The notes: generated by a model from the letters alone, not told the origin. Shown: positions 1-12,267, counted from the first letter of the stretch. The stretch is 64,000 nucleotides of DNA from Pseudoips prasinana (GCA_951640165.1 OX621253.1:16076001-16140000); one strand, 5' to 3'. Numbers and translations: made by a program.

Positions 1-1205
1 TATGTGAAAGTGATTGACACTAATGTAATGCATGATTTTTAAGGCAGGTTTTATTGGGTTTAAGTAAGTCTACAGTTTTGCGTAGTTTGGGTAGGCAAAC
101 TCGATATTATTTTAGTGTTTGTTCCAGCTATAACAGGTAAATAAAATATCATAAAATACATCCAATAGCTGGTAGGCAGTAGTTAAATTGACACCGGATT
201 CTACGTATCCTCTTTGTAATGTATTTTATAGTTTTAATGAGCTATTTATTCATTACACAATACTTTTTCCTGTTCAGATTGTCCTGTTATTTATTAGTAT
301 TTCACTTAAATCCAGTTTATTTGAATCATAATGATGATTTTAAACTGTACAATTATATTTGTTTCTAAAATTACTATTTCAACCCGACACCACTATTTTG
401 TACCTTCCACCGTTTTTATAACTACTGATTTTAACAGAATGGAAATTAACTTTCGGAATTATCTAACTATTCCGAAAGTAATCCCTATCTAATAAAATCC
501 TGAAAATTGGTCCGATTATAGCTAAACGGAATTTAACTTAAAGCATTCCCTATCTAATAAAATCATTAAATTTGATTAACAATCAACAGAAATTCCGTAA
601 AACAAAACACAGTGGAATTTATAACTTGAACTAACCTTTATTAGTACCTATAACACAGTTAAAAACAAATAACTTTTATTATTTTAAAAAAACCTTTAGA
701 ACTGATTTTGTTTTTTGTAATCGTATAGTAAAAAATTGTTAACCGACTACAAAAATCCTGGGAATTAACTAATAATATTTTACAAAAGAAAAAAACATCC
801 TGTTTAAAGTCGATTATAAATAACCTAGGTACTTAATAATTACGAAGGAACTTTTTCCGCGACGTTATATAGGTATGTAGGTATGTCACCTTATTTTTTT
901 ATTGATTCATTTTCAATGTTCAATTAAGTTATTTATAACAATGTTAATTATAAAAATAAGTCATATAAGTACATGTGGTTTTTTCTTTAACATTTTATAG
1001 GCATGCTATGATCCCGTGTATGTCAACCTATAGGGATAATAGGTGAATAAAAATATTGTTCAACTTTTTTTTACCTTAGTCACCTATAACAATTTGTTTC
1101 CTACGAAAACACCTACTATGTAAATATAATAGAAATAGTAATTATCTGGAGGATATCCCTAAATATGAAATACCCTACATACACATATATGTATGTTGGA
1201 GATAA
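1..1205. other. Annexin intron, AT-rich, no gene seen
   Basis: This is part of the annexin intron that lies 3' of coding exon 2. I looked for the next annexin exon on the minus strand and saw none. A short phrase resembling CCCTATCTAATAAAATC occurs near 482 and 546 and again, diverged, near 1664, so a decayed repeat is likely. Nothing else is supported. Confidence 0.5.
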
Positions 1206-1545
1206 TTACGGTTTTCGGCGAGCTAAAGCACTTAGTCCTGAGGTGAGATGGGTGACCGTTTAAATGGTTTCATTTCTGAGCGTCTCCGTTCTTCGAAGGG
1301 CACGTTAACCCTTAAACGGTCATAGCGTATGTTCATAACACATTGGTCTTACTTAGCTCTTATTGCAATAAGACTGAGTTCAAAATTAGCTGTTAACTGT
1401 TATATATAGCCTTGCCTAATTAAGTGTAAAGCTGTGAGTTCCGGTTGTTGTCGTTAGACAACAGTCGTTAAGCCATGTTAAAAGGCTACTGGGCGGCTGA
1501 ACAACTCTCGACAGCAGGTTAGCCACAGCCCATACGATAAAGTAT
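1206..1545 (+). repeat. 5S-rRNA-like-headed interspersed repeat, copy 1
   Basis: The head near 1220-1262 contains a stretch like the 5S rRNA internal region (AGCACTTAGT then GATGGGTGACCG). The body holds the phrases GAGCGTCTCC, GGGCACGTTAA, GTCGTTAGACAACAGTCGTT and CCCATACGATAA, all shared with copies near 5565, 43800, 52140 and 62860. This copy carries an internal insertion of about 115 bp near 1315-1430. It is probably a SINE of the 5S-derived type; the 5S link is inferred from partial similarity only. Confidence 0.55.
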
Positions 1546-1570
1546 TGTATCTGTTTTATAAAACAAAAAA

Positions 1571-1634
1571 ACCGAATTTAACCTTTTTTATGACAACACT
1601 ACATTTTGTTGTCATAAAAAAAGTTAAATTCGGT
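1571..1634. repeat. Fold-back hairpin, 27-bp stem
   Basis: Arms 1571-1597 and 1608-1634 are reverse complements with one mismatch around a 10-base loop. The arms begin ACCGAATTTAACC and end GGTTAAATTCGGT-like. It lies in the annexin intron. It looks like a tiny MITE or the ends of a deleted element. Confidence 0.7.
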
Positions 1635-1639
1635 AAAAA

Positions 1640-3990
1640 ATATAGGCCTACACTAAAAGCATTGCCTATCCAATAAAACCAAATTAACAAAAACTATTAT
1701 TAATTAACGAAATCGGTTCACAAACGAAAAAATCACTTAAAAATACTAACAATTTGACACCACCTTTTTTGAATTCAGTTAAAATAGTAACCTATTGTCT
1801 TATTTCTCCAGATTAGCACTGATTAATGTATAAAAATCTGCTATAATGGAATGTAGGTATTCTTATCTGAAGGAGACACCAACTTGTGCAGATACCTACT
1901 GTCATTGCTATGTGTGTGATTAGATAGTGAATGTAAGCAAACTAGAAGATAGGAGAAAATTGTTTACGACCGCGTTTGCCTCTTTACTTTCAGGTAAATT
2001 GTGTTCTTTAGCGCTGACTTTACTAATACTAACTATAAACTTTATTAGCTATACGTACTGTTCAATATAGTGTGAACAAAAAATTTCAAATCGGGTTTCA
2101 AAACTGGAACAAAAAAACAAGTCACGGACAACTTAAAAAGTTTATGACAATTCAGAGACAACATTTTTCCTCAACAAAGAATGCATTGGTACACCGATTT
2201 GCTTGTTGCAAGATGCTTTCATGATCAATGTCATTCTACAGTCGCATGAATAAGACACAACATGGCTCAAGCTAGTCTGATGATGTCTTTGTTGTTTGAA
2301 ATTTTCCAAGTTTTATTTGTTTTAATCATTTTTGAGATGGGATATAGTGATATTTTCCTATCAAGTCCGCACCTTTCCTTAAATTATTGTTTTTTAATGT
2401 ATGTGTTTTAACTGCATGTTCATATAAATCAATAAGCTCATAAGACTGGGAAGCATTTAAAAATAATAGACCATAGACGGACCCAAAAAAAGAATAACGT
2501 ATCTAGTAGGTATTACGTAAACGTAGTTTGTTATATTCTCTTTGGTCAGCCAACATAAAATGTGCTGTGCTTGAGGGGTTAAATTAAATTACTCACCACA
2601 GAGTTACAAAATTCTATGACTCACCAAACATCCGTAATGTTGAGAAAAAAATCAAGTTGTGTTGAATGTCACTGCAACTAGAAGAATCATGATTATGATT
2701 AGACGATGACTAACTACGGAAGGCGTAACAAGGCCGTATGACTTGAACCATTTACCTTCTGAAGGTTTCGTTGCATGATTGGAATAATTATTGCTTTTAA
2801 CAAAGTTAATTATATGATGTCATAGTAGGCTAAGGTTGGGAATATACCCACTTATATAATTTTTTCCATACATTTCGATCGGATAATCCTATCATAATGA
2901 TCGCACCATAATGAAAAAATATTAAAAGTAAACATACCCACAATCTTACTACCGTATGTTACGCGTTGTCTCCGTTGGTTGTGAGCAGAGTTTGATAGTT
3001 TAATTACTAGATTATCCCATACTAATTTTGTTCAAAACGGTTGTTGTAAACAGAATTTTAAGTTTTCGAAAAATATACATTCTTAATGTTATTATTTTTG
3101 TCAGAATTTTAACACCATAGAAGAAATGCAGACTAACTTTTTATTATTTTTCAAAGTAACCGCAAATAAAACCATAGTTAACATAAAATTCTAATTGGAT
3201 TAAAACGTACGAAGTTACATACATTAATAACATTTTATATTAGATAAAGAACATGCTATATTTCCATATTATAACCTTGTACTGGAGCATAGAAGCTACA
3301 TACTAACTGTAGTTTTTTTGCGAGAAAGGGTAAACGCTTATAACTAAAATGTATTCAAAATCTGTCTTTTCCAGTATTATCAGTTGGTCCGCTAGTGGAG
3401 ATTTAAATAATCTATCTATAATCTAATAATAAACAAAAATCTGATATATGTACATATTATTATATTCCCAGACAGAGTTATGTATTTATAGTTTTATTTA
3501 TTGAGGTTCTTGCCTTTTGCAAGAAGAGTGATAACAGCAAATAAGCAACAAAGTTGTGACATTAAAAAGAATAATAAATGCATCTTTGTTACTGTGGAAT
3601 GCGGTCGATGTTCTTTATGATAGCTGCCCACTACTTTAAAATAAATGTTATCAAATGACTGCATGTTGTTTTTAATTGAAAACTTCTTAAGGCGCGTTTG
3701 GCAATTTTAGTTTTGGGATGTACCTACGCAAATAAGACACATTTATGTTGGCATTTTTGAGGGAGGGGAAAACCATTGAACTGACGACACTAAGTGTTAC
3801 GGTTACCGCGTAATTGTTCAGGCACTCCCGGGGTGTATGTATGTTGTATGTATTTCCGCTATTTCTTTTGGCCTTGAACCGATTTTTAACAACTTCAAAT
3901 AAAAGAGTTTATCAATCCGACTGTGGGCTCTTTTTGTATCTATCTTACCCGGTTTTTTAGGGCACCGATTATGAAAATTACTTTTCGGAA
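1640..3990. other. Annexin intron, no gene seen
   Basis: AT-rich intronic sequence without a supported exon. A short interspersed phrase, TTTGTTATATTCTCTTTGG, at about 2527-2546 recurs near 46798 and 58543 and is probably a fragment of a dispersed repeat. No complete element was delimited here. Confidence 0.45.
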
Positions 3991-3991
3991 A

Positions 3992-4101
3992 GTACAGACC
4001 AATCTGTCAAATTTCCCCTATAGAAAGTGAACCTTACGCTTATGTGATAAACTTGAAAATCTATAAAAGAAATTTGACAGATTGGGTGTGCTGGCTATGT
4101 A
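3992..4101. mobile_element. GTACAGA-ended MITE, copy 1 (deleted at one end)
   Basis: This is a short inverted-repeat element with the core phrase GAAAGTGAACCTTACGCTTA and TCTATAAAAGAAATTTGACAG. Its ends read GTACAGA and CTATGTAC. Related copies lie at 20025-20151 and 53186-53327. The left terminal part, with the CCAGCACATC phrase seen in the other copies, is missing here. No coding capacity. Confidence 0.65.
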
Positions 4102-4328
4102 CCCATAGGTATAAATCTTTTTGAAATAGTTATTTTAAAATAACTTGAGGCGGTCGATGTTTATTTAAAACAAAAATCATATTAGTCATATACTATGATG
4201 CCGTAAATAGGTAATATTAATTGAAAATAAGATATCAATTAATAACTACGTAAATGAGTACATATTATACCTATTTAATGGTCTTAGGTCGTTACCTTGT
4301 ATATGATGTAATTATAGTTGATTTTATT

Positions 4329-4775
4329 GTCCAATCGTATATGTATATAATTCTATACCATATCCATGATGGACTTCTGGTGGTTCCATACACAAATAAT
4401 AACATTCAATAGGTACACAAAAGCAAGGAGCGGGAATACGGTTGCTGAATCATTAGTAATTGTTGCTTTAAATGATCTCAGGTTAGGTTTCTCCAAATAG
4501 CTTGGTTGAATACCTAAAGTAGTAACGTTCCACCTCTTAAGGCGGATATTAGTTTCCTATAATCTACTGTCCAATAGTAAGTCAAGGTAATGGGCCTCCT
4601 GTGGTTGCGATACTCCAAAAATAACGTTTTTAATAGGAATTCTAAAGGGAGCGGGAAGCATTAGCTATTTTTGTTTGGGACTCAATAGGTTATTTTTGGT
4701 TCGAAATAGTTGTCATTTCAAAGGTAATTTTAAGTTTTCTTCAGTCTAGAGTCCAATTGTAGATATCATCCTATA
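4329..4775. repeat. Diverged tandem repeat next to annexin exon 2
   Basis: Two units of roughly 240 bp, plus the start of a third, each open with GTCCAAT (about 4329, 4569 and 4749). They share the phrases TCCTGTGGTT or TTCTGGTGGTT, AAAATAACGTT and GGAGCGGGAA. The array ends within 60 bp of the splice donor that follows annexin exon 2. Confidence 0.55.
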
Positions 4776-4832
4776 TTCAAGGTATTATATTTCTTATTTA
4801 GTACCTATACTTATTGGGCTCAAAACACTAAC

Positions 4833-5009
4833 CTTGCCGTAGTTGGTCTTGTATGTCTCAGCGATCTCCAGTCTCTGCACGATGCCACGTCTGCACAGGA
4901 CGTCAATGATGGCCTTCTCGTCGGTACCGAAACCTTTCATCGCCTTGCGGAGAGTCTCTGCGTCCGCGGCGGGTTCGAAGGGTTCCGCCGGGTAGACCGT
5001 GGGGGTGCA
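4833..5009 (-). CDS. AnxB9: Annexin B9-like, coding exon 2 (residues 11-69)
   Basis: Annexins are cytosolic proteins that bind acidic phospholipid membranes in a calcium-dependent way and act in membrane trafficking and organisation. This 177-nt exon encodes residues 11-69: a proline-rich N-terminal tail and most of annexin repeat 1, including the type II calcium-binding phrase [11 protein letters not shown] (residues 34-44) and the helix [16 protein letters not shown]. It begins after a TTTTCCAG acceptor and ends before a GTTAGT donor, both on codon boundaries, and joins in frame to exon 1 at 10084-10125. Later repeats 1-4 must lie left of the window. The wording of the N-terminus matches my memory of lepidopteran annexin IX (B9). 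No mutation is seen. Confidence 0.93.
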
Positions 5010-5144
5010 CTGGAAAACATTCGAAATTTAAATTGGGGTAGGTACTTGTTCCTACATAAAACACATTACATGGTTTCCACTTATGGTATTGGCAACTTAG
5101 ATATATCAAGTTTCTTCAGACATCTTTGAAATGATTTGAATAAA

Positions 5145-5222
5145 TGTACGTGGGAATCGAACCCAAGAACCAAGGGGTATCCGGCGTCAAGTCTGATAAC
5201 AGCTCCGCCACCGCACCGTGGT
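5145..5222 (-). repeat. tRNA-like SINE head
   Basis: Read on the minus strand, the segment has an A-box-like phrase (GGTGGCGGAGC) followed about 45 bases later by a B-box phrase (GGGTTCGATTCCCAC). A cloverleaf is not convincing and the surrounding DNA is repeat-rich, so a SINE head or decayed tRNA is more likely than a working tRNA gene. Confidence 0.4.
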
Positions 5223-5365
5223 GTTCGGACTTGAATTTGTACAATCCATTATGCTCTGTTATCTTAACGCAATGAAGACGCATAACGCCATCTTACTGAC
5301 ATTTCGGGTACCTACTATTTGTTAATTATTTACAATTAAACTTTATTTTTTTAATGCTTAGTATA

Positions 5366-5554
5366 TCATACTAATATTATAAAGGCGAAATTTTGTGAGG
5401 ATGTGAGTGTGTATGTTTGTTAATTCTTCACGTCTAAACGGATGGAGCGATTTTAATAAAATTTGGTGTTGAGTTAGCTGACACCCTAGCTAGATTAACA
5501 CATAGGCTATAATTTATAAAGTTTAACGCGGGTAAAACCGCGGAGCACAGCTAG
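5366..5554 (+). mobile_element. Short Helitron-like element, intact ends
   Basis: The element starts TC at 5366 after a host A, carries the phrase ACTAATATTATAAAGGCGAAA, and ends CTAG at 5554 before a host T. About ten bases before the end is a small hairpin, GCGGGTAAAACCGC. These are the classical 5' TC, subterminal hairpin and 3' CTRR features of Helitrons. It resembles the short non-autonomous Lep1 family known from Lepidoptera. It has no coding capacity and sits in annexin intron 1. Confidence 0.8.
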
Positions 5555-5564
5555 TTATTTGATA

Positions 5565-5785
5565 GCGCTCATAGCTAAATGCTTTCACCGGTCCGTAAGC
5601 GACCAGTAAGGTTAAGCATCTAGGCTCGCGGTCGGTTCTGAGCGTCTCCATGCTTCAGAGGGCACGTTAAAGTGTAGGTCCCGGTTGTAGTCATTAGACA
5701 ATGGTCGTTAAGCCATGTCAGGGGTCTACTGGGCGGTTTGAACAACTCTGACACTCGGGAAACCACTGCCCATACGATAAGTTAT
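5565..5785 (+). repeat. 5S-rRNA-like-headed interspersed repeat, copy 2
   Basis: The head contains GACCAGTAAGGTTAAGCA, similar to the A-box region of 5S rRNA genes, and the body shares GAGCGTCTCC, GGGCACGTTAA, CGTTAAGCCATGTCA and CCCATACGATAA with the copies near 1206, 43800, 52140 and 62860. It lies 10 bp beyond a Helitron-like element. Confidence 0.55.
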
Positions 5786-6585
5786 TTAATAGTAAATGAA
5801 TGGTAATTTTTATTAGTTCGACATTCACTTTATGAGGGGTCTATTTAAATGTATTCTGCCTTGTGATTAAGTACAATATTTGTTTTTCCATTTTCTACGC
5901 GTAAAGTCAGAATGGATGCAAGGCATTCCAACTTCCTACAATATATAAAAATACAATAGAATACGGTCGTATTTTCTAAAAGCCTGTATATACCTTTTCC
6001 AAGTTTGCATTAGTAGAAGGCCCCTCAAATTCCCACAGCATTGAATTACAAGGCGACCTTCATGCTTCGTTGTTAGATTCTTATAAGTAGATACGGCATT
6101 TTATAAGCTGCCGCATATAAATGTTATGTATAAAGTCTTATTTACAAACTGATTGTATTCCCAGAACAAAACAATTGTTCCCGTCTCATCATAATGCATA
6201 AAAATGTCATCAAAATCAGCAAAAACAAAAAAATGGGTGGTCCATCCGACTTATTTTTGTAGTTTATGATTATTATTACTTAGGGGTTTAAAAAATAGTT
6301 TACGGTGTAATAACGTTATTAAAAAAATATATTAAGTATTATGAAGGGAATTATTAATTAGGATTAATTATATACCATCCAATAAAACAATAACATTCCA
6401 AACATAACTTAATAAAAAAATACCCTATTATAAAACTAAGCATTTAGTTAAAGGTATTCTAAATATTCTTGTATTGGTAATGTTTACGGCTGATTTCCAG
6501 GCCTACAAATATGCACAACATTTTTTAAAAGAATCGGTCAAGCCGTTTCGAAGTTTGCAGACAAAACACTACGATATATATGATA
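5786..6585. other. Annexin intron 1, no gene seen
   Basis: AT-rich intronic sequence. Short open frames here lack splice signals, codon bias or recognisable motifs. No repeat boundary could be set. Confidence 0.4.
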
Positions 6586-6589
6586 GGTA

Positions 6590-8110
6590 TATGGCACATG
6601 CATTTTGTTGCCATAATCGCAGCAGGTATATCCTGCTCCGATTTCTGCTATTTTATTTACTTCTTTACTTACATTTATGAATAGTAATAAACTAGTCACT
6701 TAAATAAAAAAGAGCACATCAATATTATTAACAAGTTAGTAATACAATTTTATGTCCATAGTAAGAATAAGTATATTTAAAGTACAATTGACCGCGTTTA
6801 TTCAGAATTATTGATGATTTATGATGAGTTATGGTAATCATTTATTTAATTACTATTTATTGTATAAAAAATGTCTGTCTTTCGTTGGTATAATCGTAGC
6901 AGAAAGGTTAAAATGCTATTATTTTATAAGTTACTTCATTTATATTCATGTAACATCGCAACAGCTCATCAATATTAACAATGTACTAAAATATTATAAT
7001 ATTGTTAGTAAGAACCTATTTCAATAACGATCCACTGCCATTTATCAGAGTTATTGTACGAGTAATGGCATTTTTAGTTCCTTGTCATCACATGTATCAC
7101 AGTACAATTGATATCTTTACAAAAATACGGTAAGCAGCAAAAATAACAAATGTATTAGTAAAACAATGCTGTCTGCGTTTCGTCGGCATGATCGCAGGCG
7201 CAGCAGAAGAGTTAGCTATATATAATGCCATGATTGGTTTGCCTATATAATGTCATAATATAACAGCATATAAATATTAACAACTTCCTAATATCTACAG
7301 TATAATGATGTTAGTAAGAATCTATTATATGAACAATTGACTTTAATTATTTAGAATACTTAACGATTTACGATGAGTATAGGTAAAATTTTCATTCATT
7401 TAATATTGTTTATAATTGATATTGCAAGGTATGTCTTTACAAATAATACGTGAAGGCGGCACACAATAGTAAATAAATAATAACATTTGCCTTTCGATGG
7501 CATGATGGCAGCAGAATGATTACGTAGAATGTCAATATTTGATTGACTAGTTTATTTACATTCATATAACATTGTAACGGCTCATCAATTTGAACAGCTT
7601 AATCTTTCATGAGAGAACTAATATTCTTGCTGGCAATCGTGGAGATGTTTGGGGCCTTTGTGCACCAGTGGACGTCTTTCGGCTGATATGATGATGATGC
7701 ATAATTTATAAATTTAATGATGAATAATGGCACATAATTCATCATAAAATTTTGGTTTATTTATTGGTTATACGTATGTATGGCTTATTTATTAAAAGTT
7801 CTAAATAAAATCGCAAGTCTATTAAAAGAGTTCTTTTCAAATAAACGAATGAACGGCAAATGCTAGACACCTGAAGGCGTCTGGCTTGTGTTGATGTAAT
7901 CGCAGCAGAAGGGTTACTGAGATTGCCATCATTTGATTTACTAATTTATTTATATTCATACAACGTTACATCAGCTCATCAATATTAACTTCTTAGTAAC
8001 ACATTATTATGTTGTTAGTAAGAAGCTATTTTAAGAACAATTGACTGCCATTTATTTAGAATCATTGATGATTTATGATGAGTAATGGGCAGACAATTAA
8101 ATTAATAATT
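6590..8110. repeat. Diverged tandem array of ~270-400 bp units
   Basis: About five diverged units recur, each with the phrases TTTCGTTGGTATAATCGCAGCAG, ATTTATATTCATGTAAC, GCTCATCAATATTAAC, TTGTTAGTAAGAA and GATGATTTATGATGAGTA. Cognate positions are near 6600, 6880, 7160, 7490 and 7890, so spacing grows from about 280 to 400 bp. The fourth unit is interrupted by an RTE tail at 7605-7693. The array is non-coding and lies wholly in annexin intron 1. Confidence 0.65.
7605..7693 (+). mobile_element. RTE-type LINE 3' tail
   Basis: The segment includes GGCAATCGTGGAGATGTTTGG and CCAGTGGACGTCTTTCGGCTGATATGATGATGAT, which is the 3' end of the lepidopteran RTE-type element also seen near 12268, 27585 and 30185. 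It is 5' truncated and interrupts a tandem array. Confidence 0.7.
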
Positions 8111-8209
8111 AAATGGTTTATTTAATTTAATGTTTAATTGATATTGCAAATGAATTCTTTACAAATAATACAATATTAACGTTGAAAGTTGGTCAAATGT
8201 TTTTTTTTT

Positions 8210-8428
8210 TCATCATGATAGGTAAATTAAGTCAACTGCCTGCCAGAAGCCTCTCCAAAGAATAGGAGGAAATGCCATAATCGCCACGCTTGGCAGACGG
8301 GTTGGCGATCGCAGTTTAATAGTCATAGTTCGCAGATGCTGCTGCCCATTCTCTGGTGGGTATTCCTTGGGGACGACGTCTACGCCCCCCACGGGATAAG
8401 ATAGGGTGATGATATTCATCGCCGTGTT
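8210..8428 (-). repeat. RTE/SINE-type repeat, 'CATCACCCCATC' family
   Basis: On the minus strand this repeat reads from TATCATCACCCTATC through CCCGTGGGGGGCGTAGACGTC and GCCAACCCGTCTGCC to a GCGTGGCGATTATGGCAT tail. Related copies lie near 15525, 17306, 19205 and 47925. It is a dispersed, probably LINE-derived, non-coding repeat. Confidence 0.65.
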
Positions 8429-8429
8429 T

Positions 8430-10083
8430 TTTTTTTATAAGCAGTAATAATAATTATTAATCTAATCTTTTTTCTAATCTATTTTGTGTGAATTTTTTTA
8501 CATGAATGTGTAGATAAATGAAATCGTTATGTAAACAAGTATTTATCTACAAAAAACAACAATAGGATAACGCATGTATTAATTTGTGACTTCTATTTCT
8601 TCCTGTGACTGTGCATGATATGAAAGTAACCAACTGCTAATTGTACCAGAGATTACATTAATTTCATTAGAAGGGAACAGAACTCTTAAAAAACATTACC
8701 TTTTTATAATAATGAGCAGTAACCCCTCAATGCCTGAACGGTGAAATATAGGGAGGATTGATAACTTGCTATCAGACAAAAACACATTGTTACTGGCCCA
8801 TTTCGGAGGTAGGATGCCACAGACAAACAGACTTACACACTAGTCTCAAAAATAGGAAATTTATATGACTCTGTGCCTGTTTGTCTGTTTAGGTATCTGT
8901 GGTACCGTAGTTCTCAAACAAATCGATCGATTTCAATGCGGGATTTCTACAGAACTAAGTCAGTTTAATCGTGTGTTCTTAACTACATAGGTATTTAAAA
9001 AAAACTCCGTTCAGTCGTTTAAAAGAATACATCTCTTTTTGTACTTATAGTAGCTTTTTGACCATTACGTTATATTATTGATGCCATATCTTATGTAAAT
9101 GAGTTACTCATACATCGACCTGTGTAGGCACTCATAGTCATTAGTAGACCGCTAAACTTGTATACAATGACGTCATTGAACAGATACCTCTAAATCCATA
9201 AAATTACTTATGTAGTTTTCCTCCCCTCGCCATTATGGGTGGCCTTGGCATGATTTTATTAGGCCATGGGGAGAGGCACACCCAAAGGAATAAACAGATT
9301 TCTACCCAATATACCTAGCTACTGAAATGTTTAGCTAGTTTAGTTGGAAATCCGTTTTATTATGTTTTAAAAATGTTTTTGAATTAGGTGTTTAACTTTG
9401 GAATTCAATACTAAACAGTATTTTCTAATCCGAATTAATACCACAGTAAATTTACTGTGTTAATACTGAGGGTATACATTCTAGAACAGTCAATTAGTCT
9501 GGGTGTGGCGTTTTTTTTTAAGTCTTATATCAGACAATTATAGGATCAATTACTTTAATTGTATATTTAAATAAAGAACTGTAACTGTATTAATTTTATT
9601 AGATTTGCTTTTATACACAGCAACCATAGGACATTAATTAATTAAATTGAACTATATTGTTTTGAAATAGATCGTTTTTAGACTGATACTTTAAATTTAA
9701 TGGGTAAGTTAAGTAGGTACCTACCTACCCTACTTTTTTCATTGACCTGTATGCATATAAGTCTATGACTTTTTTACCGTTTGACAGCCTTGGCTGGAAT
9801 ATTCAATGCATTTGCCACACTCAGATTGTTTTTTTACTTTTAATTTAATATAGAGGCAACCAAGTGAAAAGTGAAAATTCTATGTTTGTCCTCTGTGTTA
9901 TTTTTCAATCATAGACAATAAAAAGTTGTACTTTATTAAGGTTAGTCATATTATGCACCCATTTTCATTTGTTTGCAGCTTGTGCCTATCGAATAACCTC
10001 GCACCGAAATGATGACATCATCTCGTGAGAAATCTATAGAAACCATGTAGGTAGGTAAGTGAATGAAAGTAGGTGGAACTTAC
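8430..10083. other. Annexin intron 1, no gene seen
   Basis: AT-rich intronic sequence between coding exons 1 and 2. No exon, RNA gene or complete element was recognised. Confidence 0.45.
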
Positions 10084-10125
10084 CTTGTAGGGGTAGTACT
10101 GTTGTCCGCTCATCTTGATTGATTC
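10084..10125 (-). CDS. AnxB9: Annexin B9-like, coding exon 1 (residues 1-10)
   Basis: The exon starts after a polypyrimidine run and TTAG acceptor (exon from 10125) and the ATG is at 10113-10111. It encodes MSGQQYYPYK and ends before a GTAAGT donor, on a codon boundary, so it joins in frame with exon 2 at 5009. The ten residues are a typical annexin B9 N-terminus. Because the exon itself begins at a splice acceptor, at least one untranslated 5' exon lies further right, possibly in 10380-10500. The intron between the two coding exons is about 5.1 kb and filled with repeats. Confidence 0.9.
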
Positions 10126-10379
10126 CTAACAACAAAAAAACAATATTATAAACAGTCGCTTTCACGTAATATCTAAAAATAAAACCAATTGCTATTAACG
10201 CGGACCGGCTTCTAGCGAATAAAAAACATCGTCGCACCACGACTCGCCGGTAAATTCATGTAAATTCCCACCTACACTGTTATATTAATTTAAATTAATA
10301 TAGTTGCGCACTACAAAAGGTATTTAAACATTATTTGATATAATACTGATGGCTAATAACAGGTAAATTCAGGAAAAAT

Positions 10380-10510
10380 GTACGTACTTTATTGGTTCAG
10401 CGACACACCCAAATCACTACAGACCGAATTCCGAAATACGCTCGAGTCGAATGAAACTCAGTGAGGTCGGTCGAAGCCGTTTTTGTTCGCTTCGCACTCT
10501 CGTTCGCCTC
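10380..10510 (-). promoter_or_regulatory. Possible annexin 5' UTR exon/promoter area
   Basis: This stretch is less AT-rich than its surroundings and, on the minus strand, ends at a possible donor (AAAGTACGTA) near 10383. It is placed where an untranslated first exon of the annexin gene is required. There is no TATA box I trust. This is inference from position. Confidence 0.25.
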
Positions 10511-10969
10511 TCGCTCAGTCCATGAGTCAACAACATTTGGCTCGTGGTATTTTTCATGAATTTTTACTCTGCATCATAAACCGTAATATGAATATACCGA
10601 CTTCAGAAAAGGAGAAACTAGAAAGTTATCAATCCGACTGTATGTTTTACTTTTCTTTGTTATTCGATGTCTCTGTTCTTTGTGAATTATATATATATTT
10701 TTATATGGAATGGAACATGCTACAGGACCGCTTCCATGATCCATTCCCTATAAATTACTACTATTTGTTTTTAAAATAAGATAGCAAAATGAAGATTTTT
10801 AAGAAACAGATGTATGTGGTTACAGATGTTATTATGTTTCATTAACCCAGTGAATATACACAACAAACTGACATGATCCAGCTCAAATAAAATCACGCAG
10901 AACCTCTACTCATTCCAAAACTATGCTAACTAACTTCTTTTTGGAATAACTTTAGTTTTTTTTTTATGA

Positions 10970-11100
10970 AGAGCCTCGTGTGTGTGACCCCTGCGCCACG
11001 TAAGTTATTCGACGGCGATGATGTCATGTTGCGACGCCGCGCGCCGGCCGGGCAGGCAGGCCGGTCTGACGCCGCGCAATCGCCTCGCGGTTGAGTACGA
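10970..11100. other. GC-rich island upstream of annexin
   Basis: A stretch rich in CpG (GACGCCGCGCGCCGGCCGGGCAG at about 11033-11055 is one part) in otherwise AT-rich DNA. It may be a promoter-proximal element of the annexin gene, or a fragment of a GC-rich repeat. No open frame or RNA is supported. Confidence 0.35.
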
Positions 11101-11689
11101 CATTACGAGTTCATAGAAGCATTTTACTCTTTGATTTTTACCAGCCAGGCATACCGGAGTATACTGCAAAATGCAATAGGTAGTTAAATAATTAGGCTGA
11201 GGTTAAAAGAAGAATGTTCAACATCCGTTCTTTTCACAGCCTACCTGGCGCCTGAGAGTGGTTCAAGAAGGTGTCATGGGGACAAGTAGATTAAAAACGG
11301 GATTTAGCTGAAAACATGACATACTTATCTTGACAAAAAAAGTGTTATTTTGTTCAGTAAAATAAAAATGGCGTCCGGTGATATGAAAACATAACAGCTC
11401 TTGTGTGAGTCTTTGATTATCCCATCCTTCAACCTAGGGTTGCTGTCCGGATTTCCACAAATTAAACTAAGCCTAAAAGCTTCCAAGATGCCTTCTAAAC
11501 TAAGACTGTATAGGTACGAGTACGACCCTTAGTTGAATGTTGGAATGAACAAACTCAAGTAGGTACCTACCTATTTGTTTATCTATAAGTACATATAAAA
11601 AAATCGTAGGAAAGTCAAAACTGTACATTGAATATTTTTTTAAGTATTGGTACTTGGGGCGTGATCTACTATCGATATCGTAGCCAAAA

Positions 11690-11905
11690 TATAGTTTTTA
11701 GAATTTTTGTCTGTGTGTCTGTTTGTCTGTATGTATGTCCAGGCTAAACTCAAAAAGAACCGCATGGATTTACTTCAAATTTTGCATGAATATTACTAAG
11801 AGGTCGGGTCAACATATAGGCTACATATTATCACGCTATCACCTACGGGGAGGAGCTATGATAATTTATAAAATTTAACGCGGGTAAAACCGCGGGGCAC
11901 AGCTT
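11690..11905 (+). mobile_element. Helitron-like element, degraded
   Basis: The 3' end has the same hairpin (GCGGGTAAAACCGC) and GGGCACAGC phrase as the intact copies, but ends CTTG rather than CTAG. The 5' end is not clear; the body holds TCTGTTTGTCTGTATGTATG. Non-coding. Confidence 0.6.
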
Positions 11906-12267
11906 GTAACAGATAATAGTATGAAATTACGTTGAAAATGGATTCTTTCATTCGTTTGTACAATTTGCGATCACAACTAAGCCAAACCCGATAAACATCG
12001 ACATTTCTATCAACGCGGTTTAAATTTCATTTTATTTATCGAGTGATTCTATTCAACTAATTTGTACGGTGACCATCAATTACCACCTAATTGGATTTTA
12101 TTATCGAGTCTATTATCGAATGGTTTCTATTTGTAAAAGTACTTAATAAGTCATGAACTGTAATTAAGCAATATTCATCAAGCCTCTTCGGTCTCTCTTA
12201 GCTGTACGGACTACTACTGAATATAGGTGACATTGTACCTACTATAATAGTTCGAATAATAACAAAT

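Noticed and set aside
5145..5222. Possible tRNA gene
   Set aside because: A and B box phrases are present but the arms do not pair into a convincing cloverleaf; a SINE head is more likely. The same applies to 31873-31950.
10483..10779. 98-codon plus-strand frame upstream of annexin
   Set aside because: No recognisable motif, low-complexity aromatic tail, and it overlaps the likely annexin 5' region on the other strand.
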